The notes under the pieces: model-generated | The model's input: the letters and a program-made list of their open reading frames with translations, nothing else | Database searches by the model: none | Told to the model about the DNA's origin: nothing | Program-made: the position numbers and the translations under genes | Source of the DNA: Plazaster borealis | Taxonomy: Eukaryota; Echinodermata; Asteroidea; Forcipulatida; Labidiasteridae | Direction: 5' to 3' | Length of the DNA stretch: 64,000 bases | NCBI GenBank assembly: GCA_021014325.1 | Contig: CM037466.1 | Span: 14,224,765 to 14,288,764, forward strand | Shown: one piece after another, positions 10,821-22,599 of the stretch | Numbering within the stretch: position 1 is the stretch's first letter | Layout of the letters: each line of letters opens with the position of its first letter

Positions 10821-11950
10821 TAGGGTTGTGACCATTTTTAGTGCAAGGTTAAAAACAATGAATTTGTATTCATTGTTTTTAATTATTCTACCTTGTTATT
10901 CATTAAAAAGGCCATTTATATAATTAGGTTTGTTTATATTTCATTTTCATACTTCAAACCAAGACCTAGAGAAAAAAACAGTCTTGGAGCACCTGTTTTT
11001 GAGAATTTGTTTTCTAAACTGTTCTAGTTTTTTGTTCGTGGTCGAGCGGATAAGAACACCGAACTCAAGCTCTGGTGTTTCTGATCAGCAGAGTGTGGGT
11101 TCGAATCTCAGTCGTGACACTTGTGTCCTTAAGCAAGACACTTAACCACATGCTTCGTCCTTCGGATGGGACGTTAAGCCGTAGGTCCTGTGTGTTGTGT
11201 AATGCACGTAAAAGAACCCAGTGCACTTATCGTAAAGAGAAGGGGTTCGCCCCGGTGTTCCTGGTTTGATTGGCTGCATATTGCGCCACAGCACCTTGTA
11301 AACCATTACATGGTGCTATGCAAAGGAATAGGTCTCATACTTCAACATGTAACTTCACTTACCTTGTAGGAAAAATACTGAGCGCTTTGAGACACCCATC
11401 GGGAGTATAAAGCGCTATATAAGAACTGCGTATTATTATTATTAGTTGAGAACATTGCAATGTAACAGCTTACAAGTAGGGCTGTGACCATATTCAGTAC
11501 AAGGTTAAAAACAATGAATTTATATTCTTCTACCTTGTTATTCATTAAAAAGGCCATTTATTTAATCGTGTTTGTTTATTTCATGTTCATACTTCATACT
11601 TTCAAACCTAGGCCTAGAGAAAAAACAGTCTCGGAGCACCTGTTTTTGAGAATTTGTTTTCTAAACTGTTCTAGTTGAGAACATTGTAATGTAACAGCTT
11701 ACAAGTAGGGCTGTGACCATTTTTAGTACAAGAATTTAGTACATGTATTTATCTTCATTGTTTTTACTTAGTCTACCTTGTTATTCATTTAAAGTGTCAT
11801 TTATTTAATCATGTATGTTTTTATTTCATTTTCATAAATGAAACATAGACCTAGAGAAAAAACAGTCTTGGAGCAAATTATTTTACCTGTTTTTGAGAAT
11901 TTGTTATCTAAACTGTTCTAGTTGAGAACATCGTAATGTAACAGCTTACT
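10821..11950. repeat. 229 bp tandem repeat, three copies, first one split by a SINE
   Basis: Copies start at 10821, 11477 and 11706 with TAGGG(T/C)TGTGACCAT. They share a TGTTATTCATTAAAAAGG motif, the CCTGTTTTTGAGAATTTGTT motif and an AACATTG/CGTAATG end. Removing the SINE at 11030-11442 makes copy one about the same length as the others. It is AT-rich and non-coding. Confidence 0.9.
11030..11442 (+). mobile_element. tRNA-derived SINE with LINE-like 3' tail
   Basis: The head has GTGGTCGAGCGGATAAGA (A box-like) and GGTTCGAATCTC (B box). A core follows with CCTTCGGATGGGACGTTAAG, then the tail GAGCGCTTTGAGACACCC, AAGCGCTATATAAGAACTG and (ATT)n. TAGTT is duplicated at 11025-11029 and 11443-11447, so this is a recognisable insertion. 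The tail matches the 3' end of the LINE fragment at 27912-28110. Confidence 0.88.
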
Positions 11951-12590
11951 TTTTTGTTTACACGTTGATGCTGACACTGTTGATTTTTTCTCACTTTCTT
12001 TGTTGGAGAAAAACAATGTCTCAACAACAAGTCAAACTAAAAGTGTTCCAATTTGTCTTTGGAAGTTGTACCTAGTTTAGGATGGAACATTCAGGGCTGC
12101 CAGCTCTCCCTGATCCTGCAGAAAGTTCCCTGAAAATAAACCAATCTTTCCATGTTCTGATGACCAAATTTGAAAATCTCCCTCTCTTTTGAAACTTGTT
12201 CCCTATTATGTTGAATTGAATGTAATTCTAGATATCTCCCTGATTGTTGTACAAAATCTCCCTGATTACAAGATGCAAATGTTGAAAGCTCTGGACATGA
12301 CTTAGACCATTGGTTTTTAGTGACTTTCTTTGCTCCTTTTACCTCCTGGAATAATTTGTGTTCATAAATAGAATTTTGAGAAGAAAACAAATAGCTCAAG
12401 AACAAGTCCACCCGACAGTATCCAAATTTGTCTTTGGAAGTTGTATTTAATTTTAGGAGGGGATGTTGTTAGCTTGTCCCTGCAGCTCAATATTCTTAAT
12501 ACCACTTTCTGAACTGTCAGTGAACTGTCTTATCCCCCTTCTTGCCCCTGGGTAGAGAAGACTCCATATCACTGTTTTCTTAATATCCTC
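11951..12590. repeat. Diverged direct duplication of about 90 bp
   Basis: About 12003-12090 and 12375-12465 share GAGAA(A/G)AAAACAA..., CCAA(A)TTTGTCTTTGGAAG and TTGTA. The period is about 375 bp. An ORF on the minus strand covering the spacer shows no known domain. Confidence 0.6.
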
Positions 12591-12979
12591 TTTCTAGTTG
12601 TACCCCCCCTCCCCACCCTACATAAAAAGAGAGTCTAACACGCTAATAATATATTTTTATTTGTACGATGATAGTGTACCGGAGGTTCGATGTTATATAC
12701 GAGGCCCTCCTGGCCAGGTAATCGCGCAAAGTGTCTGTGACACAGCTTCGGCGTGCCGTGTGACACAATCGCATCACGTTTCCTTGATTAGAACGTCACA
12801 TCAGATTGCACAAAAACTGTTTGCAGGAACGTGTTCATTTTGCTCCAGGGAGAGATGGGATTCTGTGCATCTTATCTCGTGTAAGACGTGTCGTTGTGGT
12901 GACCGACATGTTTTAACAAGTAAAACAAATAATATCCATACTTGGTGAAATCCTCTAATATATGTTAAATTTGCATCGG
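12591..12979. other. Gene-free intron sequence
   Basis: An open stretch at 12598-12948 shows no domain and no splice-like boundaries. I do not call it a gene. Confidence 0.4.
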
Positions 12980-13165
12980 GGATAAAGAATGTTATTTGGT
13001 TTTACCCGTACACCGATGTGTGTTAGGCATTGTACACTCAGTACTTTTCCCGAGTCCTATGAAAAAACCACAGGCATATTACTCGGGTGGGATTCGAACC
13101 CACCACCTTTATTATTCCAGAGCAGATGTCTTAACACTTGACCACCGAGATTGCCAGGTAGCTAA
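12980..13165 (-). repeat. tRNA-derived SINE copy (family S1)
   Basis: The minus-strand B box GGTTCGAATCCC is followed by the family body with CACACATCGGTGTACGGG. This is the most intact body of the family in the window. Confidence 0.72.
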
Positions 13166-15359
13166 AGGTGAAATCCTACAGTGTCATAGCAACTTTGTAG
13201 AACTGTTGTCACTTTTTTTTGTGGTAATGGGAAGACTTTTCTTTCTTTATTCATTCTGAAAACTTTTGAATAATTTGAAGTGTTTTGTTTTGAGAGAGCA
13301 AGAATGTTTTGTTTTGTTTCTTTTAACCTTTTAAATTGCATGCGTCAAGCGGAACATTTGTCGAAAGATGAGCAAACACATTATCACTCATGTGTAATGA
13401 ATATTCAACAAACTTCAAGAAAGAACAGTTAGTCATACATTTTCCCCGCTCAAAATGTTAGACAGCAACAATGCCGCGTCATTTGACACTTTGATGCACT
13501 CAAATAGTGAGATTAAATGACATAAATAGTGACACTCTATCCATAAAATGCTCGCTGTACAAAGAACGAGAGAGGCACTTTCCCGTAAGTCATCAAACTA
13601 AATACAGTATCAAGTGGAAGCATCTTTAGTCAATCCACCTGCGATCTCTGAAATGTTTTCCCACATATCAAATGTCCTCTTGGAACAATATGCAGTGCTG
13701 TTTCGCTGTTGTATATCACCCTTTTAGAAGAGGGAATGGAGTGATGTAAAAGTTCTCTCGTCTCGGAAGATGTTAATCTTTGTCAACATGCTGAACTTCA
13801 TTGTTTGATGCATGGGCTTATCTAGTAAGTTGTTGAGAGTAGGCGGGGTAAAATTCAGGTTTTTTGTCTCTGGATTTGTTTCAGGACGGAATCCTTTGGC
13901 GTGTTGTTTTTAAGGAGATAACTCGTCAGAAGAAATGAATTTGTTGACTTCTATGGAAAAGTCTGCTAGAAACTGTTGTCATGTGAACCTGCCATAACCC
14001 CCCCCCCCAAAAAAAAAAAAAATAAATAAAATAAAATGAAATAAAAATAAATAAATAAAGAGGACCGATTGAGCTTAAACTTTCACAGGTTTGTTATTTC
14101 ATGTATGTGTTGGGTCACATAAAGTGTGGATACTGGGCTTCAAAAATTACCAATGTTGTCCGCGTACTCTAAGAGATTAGTTATCGTTGGCAAATCGTTA
14201 TGTGATCTTGACAGAATCACTCAACTCCCTGCATCTCTCCCCCAAAAAATGAGAAAGATATTGTGTAGGTGATGCACTGCTGAGCGTTAAATAAAATTTA
14301 GATGGTAGCAGCTAATTCAATAACGCCTGGTACCGTAAGTAACTCATTCTCTCGGGCGACCGCGGTGTGCACGTAATGTGCGCAACACTCATGCCTTAGA
14401 TATGGATACAGTTGGACCCCTTTTTGATAGAAGTAACGGTGGTAAACACGTTTCGGTATTTAATAGCCGTGATGCACTCACATCAAGTGCAGTCCCTCGT
14501 TAATGGATGAACCCCGTTCTCCTCGTAATTCTCTTTACGTATTCCTCAAGGCCACTTCTAAACTATCTTGCGTCCCTGACCCACTTTTGTTGTAAACCTT
14601 CGATGCCAGCAATGATGAGCAGTGGTTCTTGCTACTCATGAGACATATGGTAAAACTGTTCTGCGAATGATGTGTGTAATGTGAATGCCATTTTGTGACT
14701 GCCAATATTTGTGTGACTGCCAGTGCAATTCGTCAGTTCAGAGTGCCTCTTTCTGTAAAAACGAAGCTGCAAAAAGACTTGCTTTATGGTGTGGATATCT
14801 TGGGTTTTTTCTCGATTCAAACCAATGTAAACAAACGTAGGCTAGAAAGAGTAGTCCTACTCCCATATTTGTGTAACCTTTTGGAGGTCATAGCCACAAC
14901 AAGCCGCATGTTGCAAAATGCCTCATAGTGGCCGGCCACAATCGGCTGCAAAATGTGACCTAGTTCTATTCAACCAAGAAGGTTGTGTCCCAGATTTGCC
15001 ATTTCTCATGTTTCCCAAGCTCATGTACCATCGAAAACTGCTAAAACTAAGGAACATTTTTGTTCTGTATTACTTTTTCAGATTTGTTGACGTTGTCAAT
15101 CCATTTAAAACTAAAGCACTATCATCGCTATCGTCTCCCAAAACATTCTCAAACTCAGATTTTCCCGAGTCAGAATCCGCGAAAATCTCCCTGAATGCTG
15201 CTGTGACGTCCATGGTTACTGCCTTTTAATTTACGGTGATAACAGGCACGGAAAAACTTGGAAACTACAGGATTTTTCAAGACAAATTGTTGTGTATTCG
15301 TTCGTAAGATGGCTTTGTGCAAAGGGTTAAACCATATAGAGCAAGCTTGCTCTCTATGC
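13166..15359. other. Gene-free intron sequence with a MITE fragment
   Basis: A C-run followed by an A-rich AATAAA-type run lies at 14000-14060. About 14065-14170 is a right-end fragment of the GGGTGTGTACAAC MITE subfamily (compare 40863-41213). The remainder is non-repetitive. ORFs at 14632-15229 show no domain. Confidence 0.5.
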
Positions 15360-15725
15360 TTAAAGGTATCGTACACGTTTGGTAATGACTCAAAACAAAT
15401 ATTAGCATAAAAACTTACTTGGTAACAAGCAACGGAGAGCTGTTGATAGTATAAAACATTGTAGGAAACGACTCCCTCTGAAGTAACATAGTTTTTGAGA
15501 AAGAGGTAATTTCTCACTAAAATAATAAAAACTTCTTGCAAGAAGCCTTTTATTCCTTTCTGAAGGCACACAAATTTGGGTGTTTTTTCTTTCATCATTT
15601 TCTTGCAACTTTGATGACCAATTGAGCCCAAATTTTCACAGGCTTGTTATTTTATGCGTATGTTGGGATACACCAAGTGAGACCACTGGTCTTTGACAAT
15701 TTCCAAACGTGTTCAGTGCCTTTAA
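15360..15725. mobile_element. TTAA-flanked MITE, inverted orientation
   Basis: TTAAAGGTATCGTACACG opens and CGTGTTCAGTGCCTTTAA closes. It is the reverse orientation of the copies at 21736 and 24407. Confidence 0.88.
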
Positions 15726-15729
15726 ACCC

Positions 15730-15960
15730 AAGCCAGCAGAAATGAACCAGACCAATGGCAAGCCAGCAGAAATGACTCAGACCAATGGCAAGCCAGCAGA
15801 CATGAACCAGACCAATGGCAAGCCAGCAGACATGAACCAGACCAATGGCAAGCCAGCAGACATGAACCAGACCAATGGCAAGCCAGCAGACATGGACAAG
15901 CTTAGACCCAGGCCAGCAAAAATGGCCACTCCAAAACCCAATCCAGCGAAACCATCTCAG
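15730..15960 (+). repeat. 30 bp minisatellite, open as KPA(E/D)MNQTNG
   Basis: Seven 30-base units start at 15730, 15760, 15790, 15820, 15850, 15880 and 15910, plus a partial one. The middle units are almost identical and the outer ones diverge. All keep one frame open, giving a ten-residue peptide repeat. The array starts five bases after the MITE at 15360-15725. No acceptor or start supports a gene, so a plain minisatellite is the simpler reading. Confidence 0.9.
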
Positions 15961-16229
15961 TTGGTGTTATGATAATATACTTCACTATCCTTCACTACAT
16001 GCATTGCAATGCTTTGATCATTGCCATATGGTTCTTTGTTTCTGAACGTCAAATGTTTGAAGAACACCTTCAGAGGTGGAGGCTGTTAGACCTGCTGTGC
16101 TCTGCTGGAGTGAATGTCAAACCAACATTTCATTTCATTTCATTTCATTCTCGTTGTGAAGCCAAGGACTCTAAGAAAAGCGAACTTAATCACTGTACTA
16201 TAGCCAAGAACCCAATGGAGAGAAGACAA
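15961..16229. other. Gene-free intron sequence
   Basis: A short CATTT/TTTCATTTCA run lies at about 16128-16150. Nothing else is seen. Confidence 0.4.
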
Positions 16230-16417
16230 GGAAGGAAGTTTCAGTTTTAGATGTGCGAGGAAAACCCCAGAGAATTATTCCAGGGAAAACCCACGTAGTC
16301 AGGTAGGGACTGAAAACCCAATCCACATAGTGCCCCCGGCGTGATTCGAACCAGGGTCCTAGAGGTGGAAGGTGAGGAAAAGATACCTCGACACCATCCT
16401 GACCACCCAATATCCAC
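16230..16417 (-). repeat. tRNA-derived SINE copy (family S2)
   Basis: The minus-strand B box GGTTCGAATCACG is followed by GATTGGGTTTTCAGTCCC, GTGGGTTTTCCC and ATCTAAAACTGAAAC, as in the copy at 61455. Confidence 0.75.
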
Positions 16418-17034
16418 AAACATTGGGGTGGAAAATACATTTTTGTAGGGGAAATAAAAACATTATTATTATTATTTATGAACTGATCTTCATACTCTTG
16501 GATGCAATATTGAATACAGCTCCAGGCCTTCCTGTGATACTAATTAATTAATGTTCACAATTATACTAAGATTTCTCTCCTCCAAATTTGAGCGTTGATT
16601 GGAATTGCATCATTGCTTGCCATACCCATCTATGTAATAACCCACCCAAAAGCATTAACCAACTTTGCGTTGGTCACTGTAATCCTGGCTCTGGCCGAAA
16701 TCAGCCCCCCCCCAATCCCCCCATCCCCCCCGCTGACCAACAACAAATCCCATAAGCAGAGTTCTCCCCATGCACAAGCTAACATATCGATACGTGCGAT
16801 TTGCGTACCGATACGTGCAAATTTCAGCCGATACGCAAAATTTTACAAAAAACATCAAGCGAAAACCATACAGAATGCTCCAGATTGCACAGAGGGCTTT
16901 TAAAACCAAGATAAACGCCAAGTAGAAAACATTCCGAAGACCTTGTTTCAATTCAGCGTGCTTTGGCTTAACTTCAAAATTGGGTCCAGAATGCCCCACA
17001 GTTTTGAAAAAACCTGATGAGAGTACGGCTGTGC
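16418..17034. other. Gene-free intron sequence with C-rich run
   Basis: (ATT)n at 16462-16478 looks like a retroelement tail. A C-rich run lies at 16708-16732. Short motifs around ATATCGATACG and CCGATACG near 16785-16835 partly repeat themselves. Confidence 0.45.
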
Positions 17035-17300
17035 TCGAATTAACATAACATAATATAAAAATTAAAACGTATAAGGCGCTATTCCATCAAGATCATAGCG
17101 CACATGATAGAAATTAACATGGATAGAGGTGAGTCTTAAGAGCTTTATGGAATAGAGAATGACTGATTCCCTAATGACAGGAGGAAGATTGTTCCAAATC
17201 AGTGGTCCAGCCACACTGAATGTTGAATTGGTTGCTGTGGCTATGGCTCTGGCTGGGTCACTGCCACATCATGCGTTAAAGTATAGGACGCAACAGACCT
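17035..17300 (-). mobile_element. LINE 3' fragment (reverse transcriptase C-terminus)
   Basis: On the minus strand 17220-17119 reads FSVAGPLIWNNLPP then VIRESVILYSIKLL. This is the conserved F.vaGp.lWN.LP..IR segment at the end of CR1/L2/Jockey-type ORF2. There is no catalytic domain and the fragment is short. Confidence 0.75.
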
Positions 17301-18034
17301 AGCCGTAGTTGTAGCCGCCAATTCGGATGCAGCCTTAATAAAGGATCTGTTTCAATGAGCTTTTTAAAATTAATTGCTTCAGAGCAATTGGAACTCAAAG
17401 TTCTTCTCATTACTTTATGAATGTTTTTTTGTTGTCTTGATTGCTTGGTAAGTGAAATAAGCGATCGAGTGGAAAGAATTGATGATCCTCAAAAAAGTGG
17501 AGTCAATAAGAGATTGTAATCATCCCAGTCCAGAATGTCTGTTTGTAATTTTCCCATTTTTTTTGGGTTAGCGTCGGGAGGATTGTGCTCGCCGTCATGA
17601 CCAGGCACTGAACCCGTACAATCAAACCCACTATGCGTGTTAATTGACTAGCACAGACAAAATTAAATTTCCTATCAGGAAGGGATGATGCCCACCACCT
17701 GTCGTTGAGGAGCAAAATGACACGAGGGCTATAAAGTCTGCTCTGGGCTAGATTCCCCCCCCCGACTCCATAATAATATGAAGCAATCAGAAGTTATGGA
17801 AGTTTGAGTTTCATGCTTTAAACTACTGCTGCATGTCATCTTTATTGCTGTTGAAGATGATGAAGTGGATGAGAGTGTTTGTCACTTTGGCCGGAGGCGT
17901 GTATCATCAAAAAGTTTGTCTTATCTGAGATGCTTCTCAAATGGAATAAGAAGCAAATTTGTCTACAAGGGTCTGTGTTATCCTAGGATGGATCTGTATT
18001 ATAGCTTTATTCACTCGCAAGCACCCCCCCCCTC
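17301..18034. other. Gene-free intron sequence
   Basis: No domain-bearing ORF. A short C-run lies at 17755-17763. Confidence 0.4.
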
Positions 18035-18235
18035 GCGTTCTCCCTTAACAGTGGTCCGCTGGCCAAATGCCAGTTAAAACACCCGAGGACCAGTCAAAAT
18101 GCTCTCCAAGTGGTCTGGCTGGCGAGTTCAGTGCTAAAAAGCATCTCTATTTCTTGAAATACGGACTGGTGACAAAGCTGATGGACTAGTAAAATGATAA
18201 GCTAACTGGTCCTGCTGGCCAGTTTATGACTATAG
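18035..18235. mobile_element. Decayed copy of the CAGGGTT hAT-like element
   Basis: GTTCTCCCTTAACAGTGGTC through CTAACTGGTCCTGCTGGCCA matches, in the opposite orientation, the element at 53785-54277. It lacks that copy's internal insertion and so shows the empty site as GAAATACGGACT. Its CAGGG terminus has decayed and the other end is truncated. Confidence 0.75.
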
Positions 18236-18727
18236 AAATTGTATCATATCGTTGGGAAAATAAAATTCAGCCATGAAATATATGAAAGTAAAATTAAGTT
18301 AACAAATCATTAAGGAAAAACCAGTGAATAAGACTTGACCTTCATTTCCGGTAGCTTGTAAATAACTAAGAATTTTGCCCAACAGGCTTTCATGTTGTCA
18401 TTAAACCTGAGTAGGCCTAATGTTTGCAGAAATTCGGGCGTGATTAACAAATGGGGTTACTAGAAAATAAACGCCCTCGTCCCAAGTTTTGTTTAAATTT
18501 TGTTTCAATGTTAATTTGAACAAATTATTTGTATTATACAAAAATTTAAATTTAATCGTAACAAATTGCCATGGGTATTTTTACTTTCAAGAATTGTGTA
18601 TAAATAGAATTTAAAAGAAGATTTGATTTAATCGAAAAATATAGTCTTCGTTCGAGTTGTTTTGTAGTTTTTGATATGCGGGAGACTTGCAGTCTCTTGC
18701 AACTAACACACTTGGGGAGACCGTTCT
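18236..18727. other. Gene-free intron sequence
   Basis: A segment near 18560-18690 (ATTTTTACTTTCAAGAATT, AAGAAGATTTGATTT, ATATAGTCTTCGTT) recurs at 63205-63330, so it is a dispersed repeat of unknown type. Confidence 0.5.
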
Positions 18728-18946
18728 TTTTCACATGCTGGACCATCTCTTTGGAATGCTCTTCCACTGAACCTCAGACTAGTAGACACTCTCTCCAGCT
18801 TCAAAACTAACTCAAAAACACACATGTTCAGTCTATGCTTTAAGTACCGTCATTAGCAGAGTTCTTTTTCTATGCGCCAGGAGTGTCTTTTTGACAGCTA
18901 TGGCGCACTACAAATGTCCATTATTATTATTATTATTATTATTAAC
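18728..18946 (+). mobile_element. LINE 3' fragment with (ATT)n tail
   Basis: From 18728 the plus strand reads FSHAGPSLWNALPLNL, then a stretch ending SKTHMFSLCFKYRH and TAG at 18854-18856. This is the C-terminus of a CR1/L2/Jockey-type ORF2. A 3' UTR with TATGGCGCACTACAAATG leads to (ATT)n. The element is 5'-truncated, as usual for LINEs. Confidence 0.82.
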
Positions 18947-19374
18947 TAACAACTATACAGAACTGCATGGTTTTTAAAGTGGGTAATGAATCCAAAGAAG
19001 ACCTCATCTTGGGTCTTCCATCTGGAAAACTAACAAATATTGTGGCCAGTCTTTATTATGTCATCCTCACCATGACAGTATTATTTTTGTTTAATGGCCA
19101 CCGTGCTGACTCAATTATTTCCCTTCACACGCCCCGGTTGATTAATACCCCTAATTGGTTCATTAAAAACCATTGTCTGGGCCCCTTTGTCCCCCTTGCT
19201 AGACGGACAGCTAGTTTAAATAGAAATGACCTTATCGCTGTAATTAAGGATGTCTTGTGTATTAGTGGAGAAAATGAGTTACGTGAGTGTTAATGAAGCG
19301 AGAACACCTTTATAAGTTATTTCCTTTATAGAGTTCTGCTGTTGCATAAACTTTGACAGTGTGAGCACAATTAG
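18947..19374. other. Gene-free intron sequence with an undiagnosed ORF
   Basis: An open frame at 18967-19293 on plus contains residues such as HRADSIISLHTPRLINTP. I find no domain, no splice site and no homologue that I recognise. Confidence 0.35.
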
Positions 19375-19580
19375 CGCCAATAACAGGATGAATAGGAAAT
19401 GAGAAGAATTGTTTAAAGTTTTAGATGTGGAAGGAAAACCCCGATGGGAAAACCCACGCAATGAGGTAGGGACTGAAAACCCAATCCACATTTTAAGGCT
19501 CCGGTCTGAGGTGGGATTCGAACCGGGGTCCACAGAGGTGAGAGGCAGGGAAAGAAACCACTGAGCCAACCTGATGCCCC
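19375..19580 (-). repeat. tRNA-derived SINE copy (family S2), best preserved
   Basis: The minus strand reads CAGGTTGGCTCAGTGGTTTC, then GGTTCGAATCCCACC, then the family body ending TTCCTATTCATCCTG. Both Pol III boxes are recognisable. Confidence 0.8.
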
Positions 19581-20205
19581 AAAATGTTGACAGTATTTTT
19601 TAAAGTTTTTTTTAAAAAGATGACAGTCGATTCTAAAATAACGTTGAGATTGACATTTTCACGCTGGGTTTTGCCAAAGATGAGTTGAAATTGTTTCTTT
19701 TTATAGCAACATATTGCTACATCCTTTGTCAGTACATTACATTGTATTATTGGTTTGTAAACCAGAGAGAAAGAAAACCTAAAACTGCCCTCAGGTCGAC
19801 CTATTGGAAAATGAGTGCATCACAAAACTCAATCTGACCTTAGAGTTAGAGCCCCTCTTTAACTGCTGAAAAAATTACTATTTGGTTTCAACACTCGTTA
19901 ATTTGTACAACCAGCCTAGTCTGTCCTAGCATGGAGGTAGGATTAGATCTCCCCTCCATGGTCCTAGGAGAGCTTGCAATGTCTGTCTGTCTTGGCATAG
20001 ACTAATGAAGCGTTTAATTGAATTAGAACTTCTGTACAGTGATTATCTGTGATAATTATTCTAATTACCAAATACCATTATTATTGGAAGGCCTGCCTGG
20101 AAAGACATCAAGGGGATTTTATTTATCCTGGGTGTGTTTCGATTTGGTGTCTTGCATCACGGCACAAATTGAAACCAGATTTTAATTGTAATTCCTCACC
20201 CTCTT
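19581..20205. other. Gene-free intron sequence with a MITE end
   Basis: At about 19795-19860 an end of the 22108-type element is present (AATGAGTGCATCACAAAACT). The remainder is unremarkable. Confidence 0.45.
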
Positions 20206-20586
20206 TTAAAGGGATTTATACCTTTGGTAATGGGAACCCACTGTTTGTTTCAATCCTACATAGTTGTAGATACATACCATAAAGCTAACCTGTGAACAGT
20301 TCATTTCAAAAGGTGGTAGCGTTTTTGAGATATTGCCGAAAATCTGGAGCGGTTATGTCCACGCAGGAAGACTAAACTGCGATTGGAATACACAATCTGC
20401 AGTAACGCTTCTCAGATTATAACTTTTGGGGATAAAAAGTGATATCTTTTTCCATAATCGCAGTATTTCTAAGTGGAGAGTTTCTCAAAATGCATTATAC
20501 TATCCAAAGCTGCTGTACTTCTACCAAGTAAGTTTGTATTGCCATTAATTTTCAGAGTCGTTACCAAACGTATACAGACCCTTTAA
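20206..20586. mobile_element. TTAA-flanked MITE, GGGTCTGTATACG subfamily
   Basis: It opens TTAAAGGGATTTATACC and closes CGTATACAGACCCTTTAA. It is in reverse orientation to the copy at 136-533. Confidence 0.88.
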
Positions 20587-21735
20587 ACTGTATAGCTTGA
20601 ATCTAAACATTTCTTATGGATTTGATTGATGTTTCAACTGATATCTTAAGTACACTGACTTGCAACCTGCCATTGACCTAGATTTAATAAATTAGGACTG
20701 CTGGTGCAAATGCACAGCTGTGCCAGGTGCTTTTGCCGCAGTTCCCTTGAAATCAAGTCAAAATCTGTGACCAGAAGAAGGAACAAAATTAAGAAGAATA
20801 TCACGACTCACCAATAAAATAACCACTATCGTGACAATTTTTTTTCAAGGACAATGTTGTCTTGTTAGGGAGGTCGTTGAGCCTTGGTAACTGTGCTATC
20901 TTCTTAGAGGCGATTGTATACTGCTGATGTACTGGTGTTGGTTTATGTTTTATCAATCACGCTCTGGTCCACCATCCATAGGTTGATATTAAATTATTTG
21001 TAGATTTGCTGTGTGGTTTTCTCACTCCGACACAACATCCCTGAGGCTAACTGGGGGGAAAAAAGGAAAATTTTTGTGTCGATTTTGTTCTGGAGTCGTG
21101 GCTGTTTTTATATCTCATTACAGGAATATGTAAAATTTGATTAGATCATAGGAGATAATAACTTTGATTATCTTTCATGAAATCAGGTCAGCCCCAAATA
21201 TAGGTTAATGTGTGAAAAATAGGTCGTGTAAATCTTGAACATTTTTGGGATTCTTCTTTTCCATTGCTCATTGCTTAAACATGTGAACGACACAAAATTG
21301 TGTACGGTTACCAACATTTTAAATGCATGCAAGCTGTACACATTCTGTCGCAGTACCAGGGCATATGTGAGATGTTTTATGTTAAATTTAATTGTAAAGG
21401 CAGCGTATAGTGTACTTGAATCCAGAAGCAATTAATCCTGCCAACATCTTTGTCAAGTTCCCCCATGCAGAAGTGCAGTCTTAGATACTGATTCTTATTG
21501 TACTAAAAAAGGACCAGACTATACCACCAAGCCTCGATTTGATCACATTGTTTTGAATAGGAGGAAGACAAAATGGCTGACTTTGATAAGGGGCCATTAT
21601 GATGAAGTTGTGATTAAGAAATCTTAAATTCTTCTTACTCCAAGAGACTAGTGAGAAATGAAGACGTTAGCATTCATTGAATTACTTTGTACATCAAACT
21701 ATTATTATCCACCCCAGTTTTTATATAATTGTTTC
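20587..21735. other. Gene-free intron sequence with a dispersed repeat
   Basis: The segment at 21440-21610 (CAACATCTTTGTCA, TACTGATTCTTATTGTAC, AAAATGGCTG) recurs at 24165-24300, 42295-42450 and 59215-59345. It is an unclassified interspersed repeat. Confidence 0.5.
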
Positions 21736-22111
21736 TTAAAGGCACTGAACACATTTGGTAATTGTCAAAGACCAGTGTTCTCACTTGGTGTATCCCAACA
21801 TATGCATAAAATAACAAGCCTGTGTAAATTTGGGCTCAATTGGTCATCGAAGTTGCAAGAAAATGATGAAAGAAAAAACACCCTTGTTGTACAAATTTGT
21901 GTGCTTTCAGATAGGAATAAAAGGCTTCTTGCAAGAATTCTTTTATTATTTTAGTGAGAAATTACCTCTTTCTCAAAAACTACGTTACTTCAGAGGGAGT
22001 TGTTTCTCACATTGTTTTATACTATCAACAGCTCTCTGTTGCTCGTTACCAAGTCAGTTTTTATGCTAATATATACTTTGAGTAATTGCCAAACGTGTAC
22101 GATACCTTTAA
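21736..22111. mobile_element. TTAA-flanked MITE, GGCACTGAACACG subfamily
   Basis: It opens TTAAAGGCACTGAACAC and closes CGTGTACGATACCTTTAA. Its right TTAA is shared with the next element at 22108. Confidence 0.9.
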
Positions 22112-22599
22112 AGAGGGTCTCCAAGGTCAAATTCAGTTTTGTGATGCACCCATTTTCCATTAGATAGAGTCCTCATGAAAGTGGGGAAAAAACTACAAGT
22201 CTCTAACCTCACGTTAAAATTATGTAAAATATAATTTTATTTGATACTATTTCAGAGTAAAATTTGAAACATGATGCCATCGGACATCAAAAACAAATAG
22301 GTCTGTACATTCCAAAGACAAAATTTTGCATCAGTCAAAAGGCCATATTCAATGCGGTTTTGATTGAATATCATCAAAATTAAGGAATTAAAAAAATGTT
22401 GAGACCATATATTTGAAATGTGACGCCATCTAACATTTTTGGATTTTGACAAAAGTTGCACTTGAAGGGTATCAAACACAGTGGCATTTTTTACACCATT
22501 TTATTGTGAGGATAGAAACGTGTATTTTCTCCCATTTTCATAAGGGCTCTATCTACATGAAAACGAGTGGATCACAAAACTGAATTTGACCTTGTTTAA
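22108..22599. mobile_element. TTAA-flanked MITE, AGAGGGTCTCC subfamily
   Basis: The left arm TTAAAGAGGGTCTCCAAGG, CAAATTCAGTTTTGTGAT and CACCCATTTTCCAT pairs with the right arm ATGAAAACGAGTGGATCACA, AAACTGAATTTGACCTTG, TTTAA. Short ORFs inside show no domain. Confidence 0.85.
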
